Origin: Planctomycetaceae bacterium | Lineage (GTDB): Bacteria > Planctomycetota > Planctomycetia > Pirellulales > UBA1268 | Assembly (NCBI GenBank): GCA_018694455.1 | Contig: JABHNP010000111.1 | Span: forward strand, 1-6,685 | Length of the DNA: 6,685 nucleotides | Direction of reading: 5' to 3' | Part shown: positions 1 to 5,563 of the stretch, one piece after another | Layout: every line of letters starts with the position of its first letter | Position numbering within the stretch: position 1 is the first letter of the stretch | Notes under the pieces: generated by a model | Database searches by the model: none | Seen by the model: the letters and a program-made list of their open reading frames with translations, nothing else | What the model was told of the DNA's origin: nothing | Position numbers and translations under genes: made by a program

Positions 1-51
1 CTGACCCAATGTGGACGGCATAGAGGACTCCTGTGAACGTCGTTTCTTCAT
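1..51 (-). CDS. possible 5' end of a further minus-strand gene, cut by the window edge
   Basis: On the minus strand an ATG at 51-49 opens a frame that stays open to the window edge and begins MKKRRSQESSMPSTLGQ. A GAGGTG (67-62) lies ten bases upstream of it and could serve as a ribosome binding site. A second minus-strand frame, open from base 79 to the edge with a possible GTG at 64-62, reads FAVYEETTFTGVLYAVHIGS and looks at least as protein-like. The two frames compete and only about 17 to 26 codons are visible, so neither can be proven. No family is recognised. If real, the gene follows the radical SAM gene on the same strand after roughly 170 bases. Confidence 0.25.
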   Translation of the reverse strand, partial: MKKRRSQESSMPSTLGQ

Positions 52-219
52 AAACCGCAAACACCTCGAAAAAGTAACGTCACTGAATTTTTCTAAAAGT
101 AGTGGTATGCCCTAAAATTCATCGTCTTGTAAGGCCACAACCAAGCGGAGATGCACCAAAAAGCCGTTTACAGCCTAGGATTATAGCCAAAGCCACACCT
201 CAGACGCCATCGCTCGTTT
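52..219. other. short non-coding or unassigned stretch downstream of the radical SAM gene
   Basis: No tRNA, strong hairpin with a T-tract, or convincing ORF is seen here. Short open frames exist on both strands: plus from a GTG at 102, which runs on antisense into the radical SAM gene; plus from about 11 to 115; and minus as a 25-codon GTG frame. None has a recognisable motif. The minus-strand transcript leaving the radical SAM gene shows no classical intrinsic terminator here, so transcription may continue leftwards. Confidence 0.4.
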
Positions 220-1497
220 TCACTTGTCAAAGAAATGGTGAAGAAGCGAGTCCACTTGCAGCAATCCCTGCCTCGTTAGTGTGGGAAATCTATTCGTTTC
301 GAGTGGTTCGAAAAATCCTTTTGCACCCAAATCACTCCAAACTTCAGACCACTCACTGATTGGATCGACACCGTATTTCGCACAGAGTCGAATTGTGTCA
401 ACTGACCCTTTTTTGAGACCAAGCACGAGTTCCCGGATGAGCAACTCTCGTGAATCTGCAACGAAGCCACGTCCAAGTGGTAACTGATTAGCATCAATTG
501 CTGCCAGATATTCATCCCAGTGTGTCTTATTTTGATAATGTATTCCCGAAAGATGCCCAAAACTCGCAACACCGAGCGCAACGAGATCACTACCCTCCCA
601 TAACATATCACGATATCGAAATTCTACGTTTTTTGAGTCTCGAACTAATGTGTATGCACTTGATATTGAGTATCCGGCTTCGACAAAGCGATTGAACGCC
701 CAGTCAACCCACGCACGCTTGGTAGGCCAGTCAGCCACCGAAGCAACCTCGCCATTATCTTTACTACTTTTAACAAAGACAGTGTTGTATGGCAGTTCCA
801 TCTGATAAATCGTCAAGCTATCCGGAGCAAGCTTGAGTGCTGTTTCAACTGTTTTCTGCCAAGACTCTGTTGTCTCTCCTACCATGCCTGCAATAAGATC
901 GATATTTGTGCTTGGGAAGCCTGCGTTTTGAATCCATCCCCATGCACGAAAAATCTCATCCGAAAGATGTGCGCGACCATTCGACTCCAAAATAGTATCA
1001 TCAAAATTCTCAACACCCAGAGAAATTCGAGTAACGCCTAAATCTTTGAGCGCCGAAATTTTTGGCTCAGAGAGTGTTCCTGGCTCGCATTCGAAGGTAA
1101 CTTCTTCGGCTTCGTTCCAACCAAAGCTTTCATGCAGGCCACCAACGAGTCGCTGGAGTTGCTTGACACTGAGAAATGATGGCGTACCACCACCAAAATA
1201 AACATATTTCAACACGCGGCCTTGAATAGCCTTCTGTTTAGCGACGAGGCGGGCCTCGTGAATCACTGCATTGGAGTATCTCTCAACATCAGATGCTGAG
1301 ACGTCTGTGTACACACGAAAATAACAGAACTTACACCGTTTTCTGCAGAACGGGATATGAAGATACAGTCCTAGATCAGCATCGGTAGCAACCGCATCAA
1401 ATGCCTTGACTACTTGCGGAACAGCATTCTCATTCCAACGATCGAATGGCGGATAATTTGCAACAAAATAGCTGCCGGGTTCCGTTGTTTCAGCCAT
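220..1497 (-). CDS. HemN/HemW-family radical SAM protein (coproporphyrinogen III oxidase-like)
   Basis: This 425-residue cytosolic protein has the layout of the coproporphyrinogen III oxidase-like radical SAM family. HIPF precedes a CX3CX2C cluster motif (Cys51, Cys55, Cys58) that should bind the SAM-cleaving [4Fe-4S] cluster. The SAM-contacting GGGTPS follows at 102-107, then FECEPG (136-140), a GVENFDD segment (161-167) where the family usually has GVQSF, and DLIAGMVGET (200-209). The last 75 residues, ending LTRQGLLQVDSLLHHFF, resemble the HemN C-terminal domain. HemN proper has a fourth cysteine two residues after the third. Here the motif continues C-Y-F, so the protein fits the HemW/HutW/ChuW side (heme chaperone or heme-degrading methyltransferase types) better than a true HemN. 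Which activity it has cannot be decided. The start is supported by GGAAAAG (1509-1503) five bases upstream. It lies 49 bases after the TIM-barrel gene on the same strand. Confidence 0.85.
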   Translation of the reverse strand: MAETTEPGSYFVANYPPFDRWNENAVPQVVKAFDAVATDADLGLYLHIPFCRKRCKFCYFRVYTDVSASDVERYSNAVIHEARLVAKQKAIQGRVLKYVYFGGGTPSFLSVKQLQRLVGGLHESFGWNEAEEVTFECEPGTLSEPKISALKDLGVTRISLGVENFDDTILESNGRAHLSDEIFRAWGWIQNAGFPSTNIDLIAGMVGETTESWQKTVETALKLAPDSLTIYQMELPYNTVFVKSSKDNGEVASVADWPTKRAWVDWAFNRFVEAGYSISSAYTLVRDSKNVEFRYRDMLWEGSDLVALGVASFGHLSGIHYQNKTHWDEYLAAIDANQLPLGRGFVADSRELLIRELVLGLKKGSVDTIRLCAKYGVDPISEWSEVWSDLGAKGFFEPLETNRFPTLTRQGLLQVDSLLHHFFDK

Positions 1498-1502
1498 AAG
1501 TA

Positions 1503-1509
1503 CTTTTCC
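1503..1509 (-). promoter_or_regulatory. ribosome binding site of the radical SAM gene
   Basis: GGAAAAG on the minus strand with a five-base spacer to the ATG at 1497. It is purine-rich but an imperfect Shine-Dalgarno match, and it supports the chosen start. Confidence 0.45.
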
Positions 1510-1546
1510 AGATGTAGCAGAGAATACTTTTGTGACGCGAGACGCT

Positions 1547-2563
1547 CTACATGCCTCGCGCCGCTAGGAGATCACCAAAATCTCTGAGATGATATTTTAC
1601 CGAAGTTTTATCAAGAAGTCCGCAAAGACTTCTTAAGGCGATCCCCATACCGTCGGGCCCACTTGTTCCCCCAAACTGACCACCGCCTCGTACATGTGGC
1701 TCAAGATCAAGAAAGACACCAGGAATGCCACGACGTTTGAGACGGCGAGTAAGGCCAGGAAGCATTTCTTTTAGATCTTGCAGTATTTTTTCGTGACCTC
1801 CCGCTCCACAACCTGCAGGCACAAAATGAGCAAGCATGTCCTCGTCAACATGCTTCCCCCGCATGGATGCAGTTACTTTCCGATAATCTTTGATATGAAC
1901 CCACCCAAGACCGGGCCTCATAACCTTCCATTGATTGAATATCTGTCGTGTTGAAAAGCCCTGAACAAGTAGATTTGCCGCATCAAAAACAAGTACCAAC
2001 GCTGGATGATTAACTCGGCGATGAATTTCAGCAAGTACGTCACCGTTCTGCCCGACCAGATTCGCCTCGACTTCCAGCCCAAATGTGAGGTCTGATCGGT
2101 GGCAGGCTTCGGCAATCTGACCAATCTGATCTACAGCCTGTTCCAAATACAATTCGGGACTTTCACCTCTCGGGGGATAAAAAGAAAAACCTCGAATCAA
2201 CTTTGTCTCAAACGCATGCGCCCGATCACACGCTTTCGCCACATCTTTCTGTAGGTATTTTTTAAAAGGAACATATTTATTCTTTGTTCCATCAACTTGG
2301 TCAATCAACTTTACTTTTCCAATTGGCGATGCAATAGAAGCGACGTTTAGGCCATACCTGTCTTCTAAGTGCCGCACCTTTTGTATTTCACTTTTCGTTA
2401 AATCCATGACATTCTTGATGCCTTTACCTACGTCGATAAAACGTAAGCTGTAATACTCAAGACCAATCGCCGCCATCGCGGTAAATTGTTCTACAGCCGT
2501 CAAATCGAAAGCTGACTCGTCAGCAAGTGCTGAGAGGAGAACCTGATTGGATGAGCGAGACAT
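1547..2563 (-). CDS. sugar phosphate isomerase/epimerase-type TIM-barrel protein
   Basis: This 338-residue protein looks like the AP endonuclease 2 / xylose isomerase-like TIM-barrel superfamily (IolE, hydroxypyruvate isomerase and relatives). Barrel strands with the expected acidic and histidine metal ligands are visible in order: GLEVEAN (162-168, Glu164 or Glu166), VFDAANLL (192-199, Asp194), WVHIKDY (221-227, His223) and FLDLEPH (284-290, Glu288). The segment FVPAGCGAGGHEKIL (247-261) matches the VPxGxG-type loop common before the last strands. The family usually binds a divalent metal and interconverts ketoses and aldoses or their epimers, but the substrate cannot be read from the sequence. 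An AGGA about 13 bases upstream of the ATG is a weak ribosome site. The C-terminal tail of about 40 residues, rich in Gly and Leu, goes beyond the minimal barrel. It sits between queF and the radical SAM gene on the same strand, 76 and 49 bases from them, so joint transcription is plausible. A role in queuosine synthesis is not known for this family. Confidence 0.8.
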   Translation of the reverse strand: MSRSSNQVLLSALADESAFDLTAVEQFTAMAAIGLEYYSLRFIDVGKGIKNVMDLTKSEIQKVRHLEDRYGLNVASIASPIGKVKLIDQVDGTKNKYVPFKKYLQKDVAKACDRAHAFETKLIRGFSFYPPRGESPELYLEQAVDQIGQIAEACHRSDLTFGLEVEANLVGQNGDVLAEIHRRVNHPALVLVFDAANLLVQGFSTRQIFNQWKVMRPGLGWVHIKDYRKVTASMRGKHVDEDMLAHFVPAGCGAGGHEKILQDLKEMLPGLTRRLKRRGIPGVFLDLEPHVRGGGQFGGTSGPDGMGIALRSLCGLLDKTSVKYHLRDFGDLLAARGM

Positions 2564-2633
2564 TGCAGTAAAATATCCTGTAGGACGAATGGAAGACGTT
2601 TTAAAAGCTTAACTCACAACAATTACACATTGA

Positions 2634-2648
2634 GCAAAATCATTTTGC
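2634..2648. repeat. short perfect inverted repeat around the queF stop codon
   Basis: GCAAAA-TCA-TTTTGC is a six-base inverted repeat with a three-base centre, and the centre is the queF stop codon read on the minus strand (TGA). It could form a small A/T-rich hairpin in the queF mRNA. There is no following T-tract on the minus strand, so it is a poor intrinsic terminator. It may be chance in a short A-rich end (Ala-Lys-stop). Confidence 0.3.
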
Positions 2649-3041
2649 GGCTGCAAGATGCTGCCCCTTAGGCTCCGAAATAGTGATGCATGAAGATATA
2701 CCACCCCGGGGTGTAAATTGAGCAACGAGTGTGAATTGCTTTGGCTCAAGAATACCGACGAGGTCTTCAACAATTTGGTTACTCACATTTTCATAAAAGA
2801 TTCCCGCATTTCTATACGCCTGCAGGTATAACTTTAGACTCTTGAGCTCAACACATCGGGTGTTTGCAATATAACGAAACGTAAGTATTCCAAAGTCGGG
2901 CTGACCTGTTTTTGGACACACTGAAGTAAATTCCGGACAGACAATTTCTATGAGATAGTCACGATTAGGAAATTGATTCTCGAAGGTCTCAAGAAGGTCC
3001 TGAGAGGGCTTCGGAGACAGGGTTGTGTTTAAGGTATTCAT
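2640..3041 (-). CDS. queF: NADPH-dependent 7-cyano-7-deazaguanine reductase (type I QueF)
   Basis: QueF reduces the nitrile of preQ0 to the aminomethyl group of preQ1 with two NADPH, just before base exchange into tRNA. At 133 residues this is a compact, single-domain (type I, Bacillus-like) form with the tunnelling fold. SVCPKTGQPDF (40-50) supplies the catalytic Cys42, which forms the thioimide, and Asp49. ELKSLKLYL (65-73) is the QueF signature near the NADPH site. YRNAGIFYEN (76-85) carries Glu84, which should recognise the deazaguanine base. FTPRGGIS (109-116) is the usual C-terminal block. The histidine that normally precedes that glutamate is Tyr83 here. The ATG at 3041 gives a normal N-terminus and no other ATG lies nearby; no clear Shine-Dalgarno precedes it. 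The gene diverges from queC with 15 bases between starts, so each 5' region must lie inside the other gene. Confidence 0.96.
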   Translation of the reverse strand: MNTLNTTLSPKPSQDLLETFENQFPNRDYLIEIVCPEFTSVCPKTGQPDFGILTFRYIANTRCVELKSLKLYLQAYRNAGIFYENVSNQIVEDLVGILEPKQFTLVAQFTPRGGISSCITISEPKGQHLAAAK

Positions 3042-3044
3042 GAA

Positions 3045-3049
3045 AAGGA
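3045..3049 (+). promoter_or_regulatory. ribosome binding site of queC
   Basis: AAGGA with a seven-base spacer to the ATG at 3057. It lies entirely in the 15-base queF-queC gap, and nearly all of that gap is taken up by this site and its spacer. Confidence 0.6.
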
Positions 3050-3056
3050 TTGTGCC

Positions 3057-3797
3057 ATGAACAAAGCAGCACGAAAAGGCAGGGCTATAGTTCTCCTCTC
3101 AGGTGGGCTTGATTCCGCAACGGCTGCAGCTTGGGCGATCTCTGAAGGGTACTCCGTGACAGCAATTTCATTCGACTATGGCCAGCGGCACCGTATCGAA
3201 TTATGTGCCGCTCAAGATGTAGCAAAATCCTTAAAGATTCGCGATCACGTCACCCTGAAAATTGATTTGGCTTCATTTGGTGGAAGTGCCCTTGTAGATA
3301 ACTCGATTGCTGTGCCAAAAAACAGGCACCAAGAAATCGGAAGTAATGGAATACCGGTGACCTACGTGCCTGCTCGTAACACTGTATTCTTATCACTCGC
3401 TCTTGCACTCGCCGAGACACGCAATGCCTCCTTTCTTGTTCTTGGCGTTAATTCTGTCGACTACAGTGGATATCCAGACTGCAGGCCAGAATACCTCGAA
3501 GCATTTCAAACACTTGCCAATCTAGCAACCAAATCAGGAGTTGAGGGTACTACGTTTGAAATACTGGCACCGCTGGTTTCACTTACAAAGCCTGAAATCA
3601 TTCGCTTAGGGATCTCACTCCACATCGACTACGGGCTAACAACGAGTTGTTACGACCCACTGGATAATGGCACACCTTGTGGCGAGTGTGATTCATGCTT
3701 AATCCGTGCCGCTGGATTTAAAGCCGTGGATCTGCCAGATCCACGAGTACTCGCGTCCATGCCCTCGGAGGAACAGAATCATGATTCAGATTGCTGA
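3057..3797 (+). CDS. queC: 7-cyano-7-deazaguanine synthase (QueC)
   Basis: QueC uses ATP and ammonia to convert 7-carboxy-7-deazaguanine to preQ0 through an adenylated amide intermediate. The 246 residues match the usual family length of about 220 to 240. An N-terminal PP-loop SGGLDS (15-20) binds ATP. SFDYGQRH (38-45), YVPARNT (103-109) and the signature YSGYPDCRPEY (136-146) follow. The C-terminal zinc site is complete: Cys198 in TSCYDP, then CGECDSC giving Cys208, Cys211 and Cys214. The tail ends in a short acidic stretch created where the gene runs into queE. It overlaps queE by 17 bases (3781-3797), which implies one mRNA and probably coupled translation. The product preQ0 is the substrate of the divergently encoded QueF. 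Confidence 0.97.
   Translation: MNKAARKGRAIVLLSGGLDSATAAAWAISEGYSVTAISFDYGQRHRIELCAAQDVAKSLKIRDHVTLKIDLASFGGSALVDNSIAVPKNRHQEIGSNGIPVTYVPARNTVFLSLALALAETRNASFLVLGVNSVDYSGYPDCRPEYLEAFQTLANLATKSGVEGTTFEILAPLVSLTKPEIIRLGISLHIDYGLTTSCYDPLDNGTPCGECDSCLIRAAGFKAVDLPDPRVLASMPSEEQNHDSDC
3767..3772 (+). promoter_or_regulatory. ribosome binding site that fixes the queE start
   Basis: GGAGGA with an eight-base spacer before the ATG at 3781, an almost ideal Shine-Dalgarno inside the 3' end of queC. It shows that queE begins at this ATG rather than at the upstream in-frame GTG at 3706, whose extra 25 residues have no counterpart in QueE proteins. Confidence 0.8.
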
Positions 3798-4482
3798 GGT
3801 GTACTCATCACTGCAGGGTGAGGGCCGACTTGCAGGAACACCGAGCGTCTTCGTACGAACAAGTGGATGCAATCTTCGCTGTTCATGGTGCGACACCCCT
3901 TTCACTTCTTGGAAACCATCTGGTACGAATCGATCTGTTAACGACCTGGTGCAAGAAGTTCTGAGTCACAACCTAACGCACGTTGTCATTACTGGGGGCG
4001 AGCCTCTTCTTTCACCAGATATTAATCTCCTTTGTAACAGACTTAAAAAAAGCAAACAGCACATAACAATTGAGACTGCCGCTACTGTAATACCAGACAA
4101 AGACCCACCATCAGTGAACCTCATGTCCCTCAGCCCGAAACTACAGTCTTCAACACCCGCTTCTAAAACCGGATGGCAGCGACGACATGAAGATCGTCGC
4201 CGTCGTGATGACGTCATTCAGCGTCTTCGTGCCACTCCTAGCCAAATTAAATTCGTTATCGATTCACCCTCTGACCTCGATGAAGCAATTCTATGGCTGA
4301 GGGAACTCGGCATTCGTCCACGATCGAAGGAAGCACGTCATGTTTACCTCATGCCTCAAGGAGTTACCCTTCCACAGCTTCAAAAAGAGACCGGGTGGCT
4401 TCATTCTGCGTGCGAAAGCCTTGGCTTTCAATTTTGCCAAAGACATCATATCTCTTGGTTCGGCAATACACGAGGAACGTAA
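3781..4482 (+). CDS. queE: 7-carboxy-7-deazaguanine synthase (QueE), radical SAM
   Basis: QueE is the radical SAM enzyme that contracts 6-carboxy-tetrahydropterin to 7-carboxy-7-deazaguanine, the substrate of QueC; it needs Mg2+. With the start at 3781 the protein is 233 residues, near the family norm. It opens IAEVYSSLQGEG (4-15), the substrate-binding N-terminus. CNLRCSWCDTPF (30-41) gives the CX3CX2C cluster ligands Cys30, Cys34 and Cys37. VVITGGEPLL (68-77) is the SAM-binding GGEP motif. SLSPKL (116-121), QIKFVID (155-161), MPQG (191-194) and a closing HHISWFGNTRGT (222-233) all fit the family. Residues 134-150 are very Arg-rich, which fits a charged helix seen after the SPKL motif in this long QueE form. 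The gene overlaps queC and has its own strong ribosome site. QueD, which makes the precursor, is not in the window. Confidence 0.97.
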   Translation: MIQIAEVYSSLQGEGRLAGTPSVFVRTSGCNLRCSWCDTPFTSWKPSGTNRSVNDLVQEVLSHNLTHVVITGGEPLLSPDINLLCNRLKKSKQHITIETAATVIPDKDPPSVNLMSLSPKLQSSTPASKTGWQRRHEDRRRRDDVIQRLRATPSQIKFVIDSPSDLDEAILWLRELGIRPRSKEARHVYLMPQGVTLPQLQKETGWLHSACESLGFQFCQRHHISWFGNTRGT

Positions 4483-4537
4483 AACTGCGTTACATCTATT
4501 TGTACCCCACACCTGATGGCAATGAATCACTACATAG
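4483..4537. other. convergent gap between queE and the membrane-protein gene
   Basis: Only 55 bases separate two genes that end facing each other. No stable hairpin followed by a T-tract was seen on either strand; the best inverted match (TACA...TGTA, 4 bp) is too weak to call. Termination may be factor-dependent, or transcripts may run into the opposite gene. Confidence 0.4.
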
Positions 4538-5563
4538 TTAGGCGGTCTTTGGTACCGCTTGTCCACGCGGACCAAAAGTCAGAACTGTTGCCGCGCCAAC
4601 TCCGACGATCAAAATCCCTGCAAGAAAGAACGGGCTGAGTGCGGATGTTGGAGTATTCGAAAGGCTTAATGTAGTCAACGTGTTAATTACTGGCGCACAA
4701 CCAAATACTACAGGCATTACAGTAAATGGCTTGCCCCCACAGGCAAAGGCTAGGATTGTTCCCAGAGCACCAATCGCACCTAAGGAGCCGGCAGCGGTAC
4801 TCCAGGCAATCCCAACGAGACTCCAGCTGCCCTTATCGTTCAGCGGCTGAAGAAGCGCGAGAGGTACGAGTACAGCAATCAAGAAATATGCAATCCCGAT
4901 GCAGATTAGTGGCCGAAACCGACTACCTCCCATCGCAACCTGACCTTTATGCAATACCGGCCCGTAGACTCCCCAACCCAAGAGCGAAAGGCAAACAGCT
5001 AAGAGTATTTCAATAAAATGCTCAGCTTTTTTTTCTACGCCATCTGTGTCACCAGCCCCAGCCTCAACTGCAGCAGCAACCGATGGTGGATTAGGCTCGG
5101 CATGCGTCTGTGGTTTGAAGACTAATACGGTTACGGCACCGGTAATTACAAGAATTAAGCCCGCAAGAAAAGGTGCTTTGAGCTGATAAAAAGATTTATT
5201 GAGATACGCGCTCATAAGCGTATTCACAACGGGCGCTCCACCAAAAACAAGAGGCATGATGTAGATCGGATTGCCACCGGCGGTGAGTGCGAGGATGACT
5301 CCTAATGCACCAAGTGACCCAGCTGCGCCACACAGCATACTCCACAGCACGCCTTTTGAAGTCCAGCTTCCTTTTTCTCCTCCTCGCCATAGCAACGCCA
5401 CAGGCGCTATCACGGCAATAAGAAAGTAGGCTAGTCCGACACAAACGAATGGTCGCAATGCTGATTGCATCGCGTCTCGTCCGAAATGAAGAACTGGACC
5501 GTACACGCCCCAACAGATAGCTGTTAGAGCGATGGCTGCGAGCATTCCAATCACATGAGTCAT
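4538..5563 (-). CDS. internally duplicated polytopic membrane protein (DMT-like, function unknown)
   Basis: This 341-residue inner-membrane protein is two homologous halves. Residues about 4-150 and 184-330 align at an offset of 179-180: WGVYGPVLH (18-26 and 197-205), a shared RP(F/L)-C-G-AYFLIAV block (37-51 and 217-231), GSW (65-67 and 245-247), and MP-VFG-APV-NTL (103-116 and 283-296). Each half has about five hydrophobic segments (half one near 4-22, 36-58, 72-94, 98-118 and 131-150), joined by a hydrophilic Ala/Glu/Asp linker at 151-183. Two five-helix halves would resemble the EamA/DMT transporter plan with inverted topology, but I do not recognise an EamA signature, and the substrate is unknown. 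There is no cleavable signal peptide distinct from the first helix. The start has GGAGA (5575-5571) seven bases upstream, inside the preceding gene. ATGA overlap with the heptosyltransferase suggests translational coupling and a possible role in envelope glycan metabolism. Confidence 0.85.
   Translation of the reverse strand: MTHVIGMLAAIALTAICWGVYGPVLHFGRDAMQSALRPFVCVGLAYFLIAVIAPVALLWRGGEKGSWTSKGVLWSMLCGAAGSLGALGVILALTAGGNPIYIMPLVFGGAPVVNTLMSAYLNKSFYQLKAPFLAGLILVITGAVTVLVFKPQTHAEPNPPSVAAAVEAGAGDTDGVEKKAEHFIEILLAVCLSLLGWGVYGPVLHKGQVAMGGSRFRPLICIGIAYFLIAVLVPLALLQPLNDKGSWSLVGIAWSTAAGSLGAIGALGTILAFACGGKPFTVMPVVFGCAPVINTLTTLSLSNTPTSALSPFFLAGILIVGVGAATVLTFGPRGQAVPKTA
4574..5014 (-). repeat. second copy of the duplicated membrane domain (residues 184-330)
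   Basis: It aligns without large gaps to the first copy at 5114-5554. The DNA has diverged strongly at synonymous positions (compare 4949-4975 with 5486-5512, the same motif WGVYGPVLH), so the duplication is old and not a recent tandem or assembly artefact. Confidence 0.85.
5114..5554 (-). repeat. first copy of the duplicated membrane domain (residues 4-150)
   Basis: Partner of the copy at 4574-5014. This half keeps Asn98 (GGNP) and Gly109 in VFGGAP, where the second half has Lys278 (GGKP) and Cys289 (VFGCAP), so the two halves may have become functionally distinct around the central MP-VFG motif. Confidence 0.85.

Noticed and set aside
102..359. Plus-strand 85-codon frame from a GTG
   Set aside because: More than half of it is antisense to the C-terminal part of the radical SAM gene, with no ribosome site and no recognisable motif.
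3706..3780. N-terminal extension of queE from a GTG start
   Set aside because: The extra 25 residues are out-of-frame queC sequence, do not resemble any QueE N-terminus, and the ATG at 3781 has a near-ideal ribosome site.
4179..4200. Seven-base inverted repeat (GCGACGA / TCGTCGC, loop of eight) in queE
   Set aside because: It lies in the middle of the coding sequence in an Arg/Asp-rich charged segment, where such repeats arise from codon composition, and no T-tract follows.
4208..4215. TGACGTCA palindrome
   Set aside because: An eight-base palindrome inside the queE coding region, next to repetitive Arg/Asp codons; no regulatory context, likely chance.
4551..4573. GC-rich imperfect hairpin near the 3' end of the membrane-protein gene as a terminator
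   Set aside because: It has a bulged stem, lies within the coding sequence before the stop codon, and no T-tract follows on the minus strand.
4726..5016. Plus-strand 96-codon frame opposite the membrane-protein gene
   Set aside because: It is antisense to conserved repeat motifs, and its Arg/Ser/Gln-rich composition is what reverse reading of hydrophobic codons produces.
4538..5563. Duplication as a sequencing or assembly artefact
   Set aside because: The two halves differ widely at both synonymous and amino-acid positions, so they are an ancient gene-internal duplication.
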